Shown: positions 19,834 to 29,359 of the stretch, piece after piece | Layout of the letters: each line of letters opens with the position of its first letter | How positions within the stretch are numbered: position 1 is the stretch's first letter | Source: Hylemonella sp. | GTDB taxonomy: Bacteria; Pseudomonadota; Gammaproteobacteria; Burkholderiales; Burkholderiaceae_C | Assembly (NCBI GenBank): GCA_030680575.1 | Contig: JAUXVI010000025.1 | Location: forward strand, 34,069-98,068 | Direction: 5' to 3' | Length of the DNA stretch: 64,000 nucleotides | The notes under the pieces: model-generated | Databases searched by the model: none | What the model saw: only the letters and a program-made list of their open reading frames with translations | Told to the model about the DNA's origin: nothing | Made by a program: the position numbers and the translations under genes

Positions 19834-20745
19834 TCAGCCCTCCTGCAGCAGGCTGCTGGCAATCGCCGCCGCCGCCGTGCGTGTCTCGACGCCGAGCTTT
19901 TCGAAGATGTGTTCCAGGTGCTTGTTCACTGTGCGCGGGCTCATGCCCAGGATGTCGGCAATGTCGCGGTTGGTCTTGCCCTTGGCCAGCCAGGACAGCA
20001 CCTCTGTCTCGCGCGGCGTGAGGGCCGCACCACTCAGACGCTTGTGCGCGGCGTCCACCGCCGGGCCGGTCTGGCGCAGCAGGATCATGGTCTCGCCCGG
20101 GCCGGTCTGCCCCAGGTACTGGGCTTGCAGCTGGCTGCCATCGGGCAGCGCGGTCAGCGTCTCGCCCTGTGTGACGGCAGCCTGCAGCCAGTGCTTCAGC
20201 GGGGCCGCGTCGTCTTGCGGCCCGAGCGCTTCTTCCAGCCAGCGCATGGCCTGCGGCGAGCGCCAGGCGATGCGGCCTTGCGAGTCAAGCAGCACCACGC
20301 CCAGGCCGGCCACGTCCACCGCCTCGCGCGCCAGCCGGCTGACATGTGCATTGCGCAGATGGGTGGCCAGGCGCGCCAGCACTTCGGGAATCTTCAGCGG
20401 CTTGACCACGTAGTCCACACCGCCGCTAGCAAAGCCTTCGACGATCTGCTCGGTCTCGGTCAGGCCGGTCATGAAGATCACCGGCACGTGGGACCAGGAG
20501 GGCTCGGCCTTGAGGCGGCGGCACAGAGCAAAACCGTTCTCGCCCGGCATGATGGCGTCGAGCAGCACGGCGTCGGGCACCGCCATCTCGAAGCGCTCCA
20601 GTGCCTCGATGGCGTCACGCGCCACCAGCACGGTGTAGCCCTCGATGGCCAGCGCATCACACAGCATGCGCAGGGTGTCGGGCGCGTCGTCCACCACCAG
20701 CACCACGCTGGAGACGGCCGGCGGCATCACGGATTCAGCTTTCAT
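19834..20745 (-). CDS. Response regulator, REC plus LuxR-type HTH
   Basis: VVLVVDDAPDTLRMLCDAL.., DAVLLDAIMPGENGF; LTPRETEVLSWLAKGKTNRDIADILGMSPRTVNKHLEHIFEKLGVETRTAA. Confidence 0.93.
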   Translation of the reverse strand: MKAESVMPPAVSSVVLVVDDAPDTLRMLCDALAIEGYTVLVARDAIEALERFEMAVPDAVLLDAIMPGENGFALCRRLKAEPSWSHVPVIFMTGLTETEQIVEGFASGGVDYVVKPLKIPEVLARLATHLRNAHVSRLAREAVDVAGLGVVLLDSQGRIAWRSPQAMRWLEEALGPQDDAAPLKHWLQAAVTQGETLTALPDGSQLQAQYLGQTGPGETMILLRQTGPAVDAAHKRLSGAALTPRETEVLSWLAKGKTNRDIADILGMSPRTVNKHLEHIFEKLGVETRTAAAAIASSLLQEG

Positions 20746-23700
20746 CTTCGGTTTCTTTCAGGCGTTCGATCAGGGCAGAGAAGTCAAAGCGGTCCACATG
20801 CACCACCAGGCTTTGCAGCACGTCGGCAATCGCCGGCTCCTGCTCGGCGCTGCTGCGCAGCAGACTGCGCAGACCGCTGGCGTTGCCCATGCGCGCCAGG
20901 CCGATCAGGCTGTGGCGCAGCTCATCCGGCAGCGGCAACTTGCTGGCCAGCTCGCGTTCCGCCGGCGCTGCCTCCGGGCTGGGCAGCAGGTTGCTCTCGT
21001 GCACCCATTCCAGCTGCAGCACACGCGCCAGCAGGTCCAGCAGCTCGGACTCGATCACCGGCTTGCTCACAAAACCCTGGCAGCCGACGGCTTCCAGCAG
21101 TTCGGGCCGGTTCTCGAACGGGTCGGCCGAGACGAAAACGATCGGCAACTCGGGCCCGACGTTGCTGCGAATCAGTTGCGCGGTCTGCCAGCCGTTGAGG
21201 TCGTCCATGTTGATGTCGAGCAGCACCGCATCGGGCTTGTGCTGCTGCAGAATTTCCAGGCATTCGCGGCCGCTGGCCGCCTCGCGCATGATGAAACCCA
21301 ACGGCACCAGCAGGCTGGCCAGCAATTGGCGTTGGATCGGCTGGTCGTCCACCACCAGCAGGGTGCGCCGCGGCGCCAGGTAACCGACGATGGGGCGCAG
21401 GTGGCGCACCAGCTGTGCGGCCGGCGGTTCGATCTCGCGCAGGTAAAGCCGCACGGTGAAGGTGCTGCCCTGCTTGACCTCGCTGCGCAGCGTGAGTTCG
21501 CCGCCCATGAGTTCGGTCAGCAGGTGGGTGATGGTCAGGCCCAGGCCGGTGCCCGACTCGCTGGCACGCCGCCCGGCGCTGCCGCGCTCGAACGGCATAA
21601 AGATGCGTTCCTGGTCTTGCGGCGCAATGCCGATGCCGCTGTCTTCCACCTCGAAGCGCACCACGTCGTGCCGGCAATCGACGCGAAAGACGATGCCGCC
21701 GGCATCGGTGAAGCGCACCGCATTGGCCAGCAGGTTGATGAGGATCTGCCGCAGCCGCTTGGCGTCGGCCTGCACCCAGGCGGGCACGCGCCCTTGCGTC
21801 TCCAGCCGGAAGGACAGACCCTTGCCTTCGGCCTGTGGCTTCACCATGCGCGCCAGCTCCGACAGGAATTCGGCAAACGGCAGCGGCGCCATGTCCAGCC
21901 GCAGGCGGCCGGCCTCGATGCGCGCCAGGTCCAGCAGGCCGTCGATCAGCGCGTGCATGTGCTGACCGCTTTGCTGGATGGTGGTGACCGCTTCGCGCAA
22001 GCCGCCCTTCAACTCGGCGTTGCGCAGCAGGATCTGCGCATACCCCAGGATGCTGTTGAGCGGCGTGCGCAGCTCATGCGTCATGCCGGCCACATAACGC
22101 GTCTTGGCCTGGCTGGCGGCCTCGGCCACTTCCTTGGCGCTTTGCAGTGCCTCGTCGGTGCGCTGGTGGGCGTCGATTTCCTTTTGCAGCAGCTGGGTCT
22201 GGCGTTCCGATTCATCGTGCGCCATGCGCCGGCTCTCGTTGGCCAACACGATCCACCAGGCCCACACCGCCGCCAACACCGCCAGCAGCGAAAAGACCTT
22301 GATGAACGGCATGCGCAGGGCCCCCACCGGCGCCTGCAGGCTTTCCTGCATGTAGACGACGCCCAGCACAAACGCCAGCACCGCGCACAGCGAGAGGAAA
22401 ACCGTGAAGTACTGGCCGACGCGAAAGTTGAAGCGGTTGTTCAGGCTCGCCGGCAGGATGGCAGCCATGGCCTGGCGCACTTGGTCGGCGACCCGCGAAT
22501 GGGTCTTGCAGCGGTCGTGGCAGCGCGATTCGAGCGAACAGCAGAGCGAGCAGATCGGCGCGCCATAGGCCGGGCAACTGGCCATGTCGGTGCTCTCGAA
22601 CTGGTTTTCGCACACCGAGCAGCGCACCACCTCGCCCGGGGCCCAGGGCGAAGCGTCCTTGCGTGCCAGGTAGTAGCGGCCGCCCGTGGCCCAGGCGATC
22701 AGCGGTGCGGCGACCAGGGCCGTGCCCAGCGCAATGAAGGGCGAGAAGGCGGCCGCGTATTCGCCCAGCAGCCCGGCATGGGCGGTGACGGACAACAGCA
22801 CCGCCAGCCCCATGGCGCCCAGGCCGACGGGGTTGATGTCGTACAGGTAAGCGCGGCGGAACTCCACGTGTTTGGGGCTCAGGCCCAAGGGCTTGTTGAT
22901 GACCAGGTCCGCCACCAGCGCACCGACCCAGGCAATCGCCACGTTGCTGTACAAGCCCAATACCTTCTCCAGCGCACCGAAGACACCCAGCGTCATCAGC
23001 AGCATGGCGATGATGACGTTGAACACCAGCCACACCACGCGCCCCGGGTGGCTGCGCGTGAGCCGCGCAAAGAAGTTGGACCAGGCCAGCGAGCCGGCGT
23101 AGGCGTTGGTGACGTTGATCTTGACCTGCGAGATCACCACAAACAGCACGGTGAGCACCGTTGCCACAGTGGCGTCGCCGAGCGAACGCATGTAGCCGAC
23201 CAGGTACATCTGCGTGGGTTCTGCCGCCTGCGCTGGTGCCGCGCCGTACTGCAGCGCCACAAAGGCCAGAAAGGCACCGCCCAGCATCTTGAGCATGCCC
23301 AGCACGATCCAGCCCGGCCCGGCCGCCAGCACACCGCCCCACCAGCGCCAGCGGTTGGCGGCGGTGCGCTCGGGCATGAAACGCAGGTAGTCGACCTGCT
23401 CGCCGATCTGCAGCACCAGCGAGAACGCCACCGCGGCGGCGGCGCCGAACATCAGCGGCTCGAAGCCGTTGCTGCCCGAGGTCAGGCCCGACAGGCCGGT
23501 GAATTCGCGGTACAGCTCGGGCTGCGCCACAGCAAACCAGACAAAGGGCCAGAACAGCAGCACGGCCCACAGCGGCTGGGTCCAGGTCTGCAGGCGCGAG
23601 ATGAAGGTGATGCCGTACAGCACCAGCGGAATGATGATCAGCGACGACAGCACATAACACCACACCAGCGGCCAGTCGAACGCCAGCTGCAGCGCCAGCG

Positions 23701-24115
23701 CCATGATGGCCGCCTCCAGCGCAAAGAAGATGAAGGTGAACGAGGCATAGACCAGTGAGGTGACGGTGGAGCCCAGGTAGCCAAAGCCGGCACCGCGGGT
23801 GAGCAGGTCCATGTCCAGCCCGTAACGCGCCGCGTAGATGGCGATCGGCAAGCCGGTGAGGAAGGTAATGAGCCCCATCACCAGGATGGCCCACAACGCA
23901 TTGCTGAAACCGTAATTGAGCGCGATGGCGCCGCCGATGGCCTCCAGCGCCAGGAACGACATGCCGCCAAACGCGGTGTTGGCAACCCGGAACTCGCTCC
24001 ATTTGCGTGCACTGTGCGGCGTGTAGCGCAGCGCGTAGTCCTCCAGGGTTTCGTTGGCCACCCAGGAGTTGTAGTCGCGCCGGATGCGAAAGATGCGTTG
24101 GGGTGCGTTTTTCAT
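20735..24115 (-). CDS. NCS1-permease-like / Cys-rich / hybrid histidine kinase fusion (HisKA-HATPase-REC)
   Basis: N-terminal NCS1-like polytopic domain; CSVCENQFESTDMASCPAYGAPICSLCCSLESRCHDRC; MTHELRTPLNSILGYAQ; ESGTGLGLTITHLL; AVLLDINMDDLNGW; 11-bp overlap with the response regulator. Confidence 0.9.
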   Translation of the reverse strand: MKNAPQRIFRIRRDYNSWVANETLEDYALRYTPHSARKWSEFRVANTAFGGMSFLALEAIGGAIALNYGFSNALWAILVMGLITFLTGLPIAIYAARYGLDMDLLTRGAGFGYLGSTVTSLVYASFTFIFFALEAAIMALALQLAFDWPLVWCYVLSSLIIIPLVLYGITFISRLQTWTQPLWAVLLFWPFVWFAVAQPELYREFTGLSGLTSGSNGFEPLMFGAAAAVAFSLVLQIGEQVDYLRFMPERTAANRWRWWGGVLAAGPGWIVLGMLKMLGGAFLAFVALQYGAAPAQAAEPTQMYLVGYMRSLGDATVATVLTVLFVVISQVKINVTNAYAGSLAWSNFFARLTRSHPGRVVWLVFNVIIAMLLMTLGVFGALEKVLGLYSNVAIAWVGALVADLVINKPLGLSPKHVEFRRAYLYDINPVGLGAMGLAVLLSVTAHAGLLGEYAAAFSPFIALGTALVAAPLIAWATGGRYYLARKDASPWAPGEVVRCSVCENQFESTDMASCPAYGAPICSLCCSLESRCHDRCKTHSRVADQVRQAMAAILPASLNNRFNFRVGQYFTVFLSLCAVLAFVLGVVYMQESLQAPVGALRMPFIKVFSLLAVLAAVWAWWIVLANESRRMAHDESERQTQLLQKEIDAHQRTDEALQSAKEVAEAASQAKTRYVAGMTHELRTPLNSILGYAQILLRNAELKGGLREAVTTIQQSGQHMHALIDGLLDLARIEAGRLRLDMAPLPFAEFLSELARMVKPQAEGKGLSFRLETQGRVPAWVQADAKRLRQILINLLANAVRFTDAGGIVFRVDCRHDVVRFEVEDSGIGIAPQDQERIFMPFERGSAGRRASESGTGLGLTITHLLTELMGGELTLRSEVKQGSTFTVRLYLREIEPPAAQLVRHLRPIVGYLAPRRTLLVVDDQPIQRQLLASLLVPLGFIMREAASGRECLEILQQHKPDAVLLDINMDDLNGWQTAQLIRSNVGPELPIVFVSADPFENRPELLEAVGCQGFVSKPVIESELLDLLARVLQLEWVHESNLLPSPEAAPAERELASKLPLPDELRHSLIGLARMGNASGLRSLLRSSAEQEPAIADVLQSLVVHVDRFDFSALIERLKETEDES

Positions 24116-24193
24116 GCGCGCGGTTTTGGTGCATTGGTGGTCATCCCTGGTGCACATGCAAGAAACGTTCTCACTTGGCTGCGTACCCCTGCG

Positions 24194-24209
24194 TACGTCG
24201 AATGACGTA
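24194..24209. promoter_or_regulatory. Palindrome TACGTC-GAAT-GACGTA upstream of urtA
   Basis: Perfect 6-4-6 inverted repeat; direct repeat TGCGTAC at 24180 and 24190. Confidence 0.4.
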
Positions 24210-24317
24210 TGGGCGCATTTGCGGGTTCTCCCTAATCTCAAGGCCGTGGTGACGCCCTGTCGCCCAGCACCTGTTGCAGGTGTTCTTGGTTCCCACCTTT
24301 CATTTCAGGAGTGCTTC

Positions 24318-25592
24318 ATGAAAAAACAGCCCGCCTCGTCCCCCGCCCACCTGGATGCCGATGCGCTTGCGCGTCGCCGCCTGCTGCAAGGCCTGGGCGC
24401 CATGTCCATGGTCGGTCTGCCCGGCATGGCCATGGCCCAGCAGTTCCCCACCGCCAAGGTCAACACGACCAAGCTTGCCGTGACCGACACCGAGGTGGTG
24501 GTGGGCCAGTTGCACTCCTCCTCCGGCACCATGGCCATCTCTGAAACCGGCTCCATCCAGGCCGAGCAGCTGGCCATCGACCAGATCAACGCCATGGGCG
24601 GCATCCTGGGCCGCAAGATCCGCGTCATCAAGGAAGACGGCGCTTCCGACTGGCCGACCTTCGCCGAGAAGTCGAAGAAGCTGCTGGTCAACGACCACGT
24701 GGCCGCCGTGTTCGGCTGCTGGACCAGCGCCTCGCGCAAGGCCGTGTTGCCGATCTTCGAGAAAGAAAACGGCCTGCTCTACTACCCGACCTTCTACGAA
24801 GGCCTGGAGCAGAGCAAGAACGTGATCTACACCGGCCAGGAAGCCACGCAACAGATCATCTACGGCTTGGACTGGGGTTCGAAAGAGAAAAAAGCCAAGA
24901 CCTTCTTCCTGGTCGGCTCCGACTACATCTGGCCGCGCACCTCGATGAAGATCGCACGCAAGCACATCGAGACCGTGGGCAAGCTGGGCAAGGTGGTGGG
25001 CGAAGAGTACTACCCGCTGGGCAACACCAACTTCAACTCGCTGATCAACAAGATCAAGGTCGCCAAGCCGGACTGCATCTTCGCGGCCGTGGTGGGCGGC
25101 TCCAACGTGGCCTTCTACAAGCAGCTCAAGGCGGCCGGCATCACCGGTGACAAGCAGTTCCTGCTGACGCTGTCGGTGACCGAGGACGAGATGACGGGTG
25201 TGGGCGGCGAGAACTTCGCCGGCTTCTACTCCTCCATGAAGTACTTCCAGACCCTGGACAACGACAACAACAAGAAGTTTGTTGCCGCCTTCAAGGCCAA
25301 GTACGGCAAGGACGCCGTGATCGGCGACGTCACGCAAGCCGGTTACCTGGGCCCCTGGCTGTGGAAGGCCGCCGTGGAGAAGGCCGGCAGCTTCGACGTG
25401 GACAAGGTGGTGGCCGCTTCGCCCGGCATCGAGCTCAAGACCGCGCCGGAAGGCTACGTCAAGCTGCACGAGAACCACCACCTGTGGAGCAAGTCGCGCA
25501 TCGCCATCGGCAACAAGGACGCCACCTTCAAGGTGGTGGCCGAGTCGCCCAACCTGATCGAACCCAACCCGTTCCCGAAGGGTTACCAGTAA
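24318..25592 (+). CDS. urtA: Urea ABC transporter substrate-binding protein
   Basis: VVVGQLHSSSGTMAISETGSIQAEQLAIDQINAMGGILGRKI. Confidence 0.96.
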   Translation: MKKQPASSPAHLDADALARRRLLQGLGAMSMVGLPGMAMAQQFPTAKVNTTKLAVTDTEVVVGQLHSSSGTMAISETGSIQAEQLAIDQINAMGGILGRKIRVIKEDGASDWPTFAEKSKKLLVNDHVAAVFGCWTSASRKAVLPIFEKENGLLYYPTFYEGLEQSKNVIYTGQEATQQIIYGLDWGSKEKKAKTFFLVGSDYIWPRTSMKIARKHIETVGKLGKVVGEEYYPLGNTNFNSLINKIKVAKPDCIFAAVVGGSNVAFYKQLKAAGITGDKQFLLTLSVTEDEMTGVGGENFAGFYSSMKYFQTLDNDNNKKFVAAFKAKYGKDAVIGDVTQAGYLGPWLWKAAVEKAGSFDVDKVVAASPGIELKTAPEGYVKLHENHHLWSKSRIAIGNKDATFKVVAESPNLIEPNPFPKGYQ

Positions 25593-25688
25593 TCAGCTCC
25601 GCTTGAGAGGGAAACAAGGTGGCGGCCGCCTGGCGGTTCGGGGGTCGCCACCCCAGATTGGTACACAGACAGACAGGCAGGTGACGCC

Positions 25689-26603
25689 ATGGAATTTTCG
25701 GAAATCCTCAACATTACCCTGATGCAGGGCTTCGCGGGACTCAGCCTGTTCTCGGTCCTGCTCCTCATGGGCCTGGGCCTGGCCATCATCTTCGGCCAGA
25801 TGGGCGTGATCAACATGGCGCATGGCGAGTTCATGACCATCGGCGCCTACACGGTCTTCATGTTCTCCACGCTGGTGGAGAAATTCGCGCCCGGCTTCAT
25901 GCCCTATTACTTTCCGCTGTCGATCGCGGTGGCATTCGGCCTGGCCTTCGTTGCCGGCTGGCTGGTGGAGTGGGGACTGATCCGCCATCTCTACAAGCGC
26001 CCGCTCGACACACTCTTGGCCACCTGGGGCCTGAGCCTGGGCATTCAGCAGGTGTTTCGCACCGCCATCGGCCCCAAGGAAGTCAGCCCGACATTGCCGG
26101 AGTGGCTGATGGGCTCCTGGGCCCCGCATGAGGGCCTGGACATCCCGATCAACGGCCTGTTCGTGCTCGGCCTGACCGCGCTGGTCACCGGCACCGTGCT
26201 GCTGGCGCTCTACAAAAGCCGCTGGGGCCTGCGGGTGCGCGCCACGGTGAGCAACCGCGTGATGGCCAACGCCATCGGCATCAACACACAAAAGACCGAC
26301 CGCCTGACCTTCGCCATCGGCTGCGGCGTGGCCGGCATCGCCGGTGCGGCCTTCACCACCATCGGCTCCACCGGGCCGACCTCGGGTTCGCTCTACATCG
26401 TGGACGCCTTCCTGGTCGTGACCTTCGGCGGCGCCGCCAGCCTGCTGGGCACGGTGGCCTCGGCCTTCGGCATCGCACAGACGCAGTCGATTGCCGAATT
26501 CTTCATGACCGGCTCCATGGCCAAGGTGCTGACCTTGTCCTTGATCGTGGTGATCCTGATGATCCGCCCGCAAGGCCTGTTCGCCAGCAAGGTGCGCCGC
26601 TGA
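25689..26603 (+). CDS. urtB: Urea ABC transporter permease UrtB
   Basis: LivH-like permease; follows urtA. Confidence 0.95.
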   Translation: MEFSEILNITLMQGFAGLSLFSVLLLMGLGLAIIFGQMGVINMAHGEFMTIGAYTVFMFSTLVEKFAPGFMPYYFPLSIAVAFGLAFVAGWLVEWGLIRHLYKRPLDTLLATWGLSLGIQQVFRTAIGPKEVSPTLPEWLMGSWAPHEGLDIPINGLFVLGLTALVTGTVLLALYKSRWGLRVRATVSNRVMANAIGINTQKTDRLTFAIGCGVAGIAGAAFTTIGSTGPTSGSLYIVDAFLVVTFGGAASLLGTVASAFGIAQTQSIAEFFMTGSMAKVLTLSLIVVILMIRPQGLFASKVRR

Positions 26604-26631
26604 TCGGCCCGCAACACAACGGAGTAACACC

Positions 26632-27828
26632 ATGAACAACCTCACGACCTGGATCAACAAAAAAGGCCTGGGCAGCGTGGCCCTGCTGGCGGTGCTGCTG
26701 CTGGTGGTTTTCCCGCTCGCCCTCGACATCTTCCGTCTCAACCTGGTGGGCAAGTACCTGACTTACGGCTTCGTCGCTCTCGGGCTGGTGATGGTCTGGG
26801 GCTACGGCGGCATCCTGAGCCTGGGCCAGGGTGTCTTCTTCGGCCTGGGCGGCTACGCCATGGCCATGTTCCTCAAGCTGGAGGCGTCCGATCCCATCAC
26901 CACCAAGATCCAGTCCACCCCCGGCATTCCGGACTTCATGGACTGGAACCAGCTCACCGCCCTGCCGCTGTGGTGGAAGCCGTTCGAGCACCTGCCGTTC
27001 GCGCTGATTGCCGTCATCGCCATCCCCACGCTGCTGGCCTTCATCATCAGCTACGCCATGTTCAAGCGGCGTGTCGGCGGCGTGTACTTCGCCATCATCA
27101 CGCAGGCCGTGGCGCTGATCCTGACGGTGCTGATCATCGGCCAGCAGGGCTACACCGGTGGTGTCAACGGCATGACCGACCTCAAGACCCTGCTGGGCTG
27201 GGACATCCGCACCGACAGCGCCAAGTACATCCTGTACTACCTCTGCAGCGCCGTGCTGCTGGGCAGCGTGCTCCTGTGCCTGTGGATCCAGAAGAGCAAG
27301 CTCGGCACGCTGTTGCTGGCCATGCGCGACAAGGAAGACCGCGTGCGCTTCTCCGGCTACGACGTGGCCAGCTTCAAGGTCTTCGTGTTCTGCCTGGCAG
27401 CCGCACTGTCGGGCATCGGCGGCGCGCTGTTCACGCTGCAAGTGGGCTTCATGTCGCCGTCCTTCGTCGGCATCGTGCCCTCGATCGAGATGGTGATCTA
27501 CGCCGCCGTGGGCGGGCGCATGAGCCTGGTGGGCGCGGTGTACGGCACGCTCCTGGTGAACTTCGGCAAAACCTATTTCTCCGAAAGCTTCCCCGACCTC
27601 TGGCTGTTCCTGATGGCGGCGCTTTTCATCGGCGTGACCATGGCCTTCCCCGACGGACTGGCCGGCGTGTGGAGCCAGAAGGTTGTGCCCTGGTGGAAAC
27701 GCAAGCAGGCCCAGCGCCTGGCCATCCAGCGCGCCGTCAAGGCTGACGCCGCCCTCGACGCCTCGGATGCACCGGCCACAACCGCCAACACCGCCCTGTC
27801 CGGCCATGTGAGCGGACAGGCCGCCTGA
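26632..27828 (+). CDS. urtC: Urea ABC transporter permease UrtC
   Basis: LivM-like permease; GYGGILSLGQGVFFGLGGYAMAM. Confidence 0.95.
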   Translation: MNNLTTWINKKGLGSVALLAVLLLVVFPLALDIFRLNLVGKYLTYGFVALGLVMVWGYGGILSLGQGVFFGLGGYAMAMFLKLEASDPITTKIQSTPGIPDFMDWNQLTALPLWWKPFEHLPFALIAVIAIPTLLAFIISYAMFKRRVGGVYFAIITQAVALILTVLIIGQQGYTGGVNGMTDLKTLLGWDIRTDSAKYILYYLCSAVLLGSVLLCLWIQKSKLGTLLLAMRDKEDRVRFSGYDVASFKVFVFCLAAALSGIGGALFTLQVGFMSPSFVGIVPSIEMVIYAAVGGRMSLVGAVYGTLLVNFGKTYFSESFPDLWLFLMAALFIGVTMAFPDGLAGVWSQKVVPWWKRKQAQRLAIQRAVKADAALDASDAPATTANTALSGHVSGQAA

Positions 27829-27851
27829 ACCGAGTTCACCAGGAGCACACC

Positions 27852-28595
27852 ATGAGCAACACCGACTTCGCCCTGGCCGTGGAAGACCTCACGGTCTCCT
27901 TCGACGGCTTCAAGGCCATCGACACCCTGACGCTGTACATCGACAAGAACGAGCTGCGCGTGATCATCGGCCCCAACGGTGCCGGCAAGACCACCCTGCT
28001 CGACCTGATCTGCGGCAAGACCAAGGCCAGCGCCGGCAGCATCAAGTTCAAGAACGAGGAGCTGACCACGCTGGACGAACACATTCGCGTGCGCCGCGGC
28101 ATCGGCCGCAAGTTCCAGACGCCGTCCATCTACGAGAACCTCTCGGTGTTCCAGAACCGGGAGGTGTCCTACCCGGCCGGCCGCTCGGTGTTCGGCGCCC
28201 TGGCCTTCAAGTGCAGCGACGAGGTCAAGGCCCGGGTGCAGGTGGTGGCCGAGGAAATCGGCTTGGCCGACGCGCTGGACATGGAGGCCGGCCTGCTCTC
28301 GCACGGGCAGAAGCAGTGGCTGGAGATCGGCATGTTGCTGATGCAGGAGCCCGAACTGCTGATGCTGGACGAACCGATTGCCGGCATGAGCGCGCGCGAG
28401 CGTGAACTCACCGCCGACCTGCTCAAGCGCATCTGCAAGAACCGCTCGGTGATCGTGATCGAGCACGACATGGAGTTCGTCAAGCAGATCGCGCACAAGG
28501 TCACCGTCATGCACCAAGGAAAGATCCTGGCCGAAGGCTCGATGGAAGCCGTGCAGGCCGACCCGAAGGTCATCGACGTCTATCTCGGCCACTGA
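27852..28595 (+). CDS. urtD: Urea ABC transporter ATP-binding protein UrtD
   Basis: GPNGAGKTTLLDLICGKTKAS; LLMLDEPIAGMSARE. Confidence 0.95.
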   Translation: MSNTDFALAVEDLTVSFDGFKAIDTLTLYIDKNELRVIIGPNGAGKTTLLDLICGKTKASAGSIKFKNEELTTLDEHIRVRRGIGRKFQTPSIYENLSVFQNREVSYPAGRSVFGALAFKCSDEVKARVQVVAEEIGLADALDMEAGLLSHGQKQWLEIGMLLMQEPELLMLDEPIAGMSARERELTADLLKRICKNRSVIVIEHDMEFVKQIAHKVTVMHQGKILAEGSMEAVQADPKVIDVYLGH

Positions 28596-28613
28596 AACCA
28601 CAGGAGAAACACC

Positions 28614-29303
28614 ATGCTCAAAGTCAACGACATGTTCGTGGCCTACGGCCAGAGTGAAGCCTTGCACGGCATCTCTTTCGAGGGCCGCACGAACGAAACC
28701 ATCGCCATCATGGGCCGCAACGGCATGGGCAAGACCACGCTGTTCAAGGGCCTGATGGGCGTGCTGCCGCTCAAGTCCGGCCAGATCGAGGTTGCCGGCC
28801 AGGATGTCTCCAAAGACGAAAGCTACCGGCGCGTGGCCAAGGGCATTGCCTATGTGCCGCAGGGCCGCATGATCTTCCCCGCCCTCACGGTGGAGGAGAA
28901 CATCCAGACCGGCCTGGAGAACTCGAAAACCAAGCAGATCCCGGACGAGATCTACGCGCTGTTCCCGGTGCTGTGGGACATGCGCCGGCGCAAGGGCGGC
29001 AACCTGTCGGGCGGGCAGCAGCAACAGCTGGCCATTGCCCGCGCGCTGGTGACCGACCCCAAGGTGCTGCTGCTGGACGAGCCGACCGAAGGCATCCAGC
29101 CCTCGATCATCAAGGACATCGCGAAAGCGCTCAACGAGATCCGCAAGCTGCGCGAGATCACCATCGTCGTCTCCGAGCAGGTGCTGTCGTTCGCCATGGA
29201 CGTGGCCGACCGGCTGTTCGTGATCGAAGGTGGCCGTCTCGTGCATGAAACGCTGCGCGCGCAGACCGATGTCAACCGCATCAAGTCCTACCTCTCGGTC
29301 TGA
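28614..29303 (+). CDS. urtE: Urea ABC transporter ATP-binding protein UrtE
   Basis: GRNGMGKTTLFKGLMGVLPLKSG; NLSGGQQQQLAIARAL; LLLDEPTEGIQPSI. Confidence 0.95.
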   Translation: MLKVNDMFVAYGQSEALHGISFEGRTNETIAIMGRNGMGKTTLFKGLMGVLPLKSGQIEVAGQDVSKDESYRRVAKGIAYVPQGRMIFPALTVEENIQTGLENSKTKQIPDEIYALFPVLWDMRRRKGGNLSGGQQQQLAIARALVTDPKVLLLDEPTEGIQPSIIKDIAKALNEIRKLREITIVVSEQVLSFAMDVADRLFVIEGGRLVHETLRAQTDVNRIKSYLSV

Positions 29304-29359
29304 CCGCATCCACCGATTCATCCCCCATTTTTTGTCCCTCGCCTTCAAGGAGTCCCACC

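Noticed and set aside
20645-23758. 1037-aa plus-strand ORF opposite the NCS1-kinase fusion
   Set aside because: Antisense shadow with biased composition; kinase and permease motifs are on the minus strand
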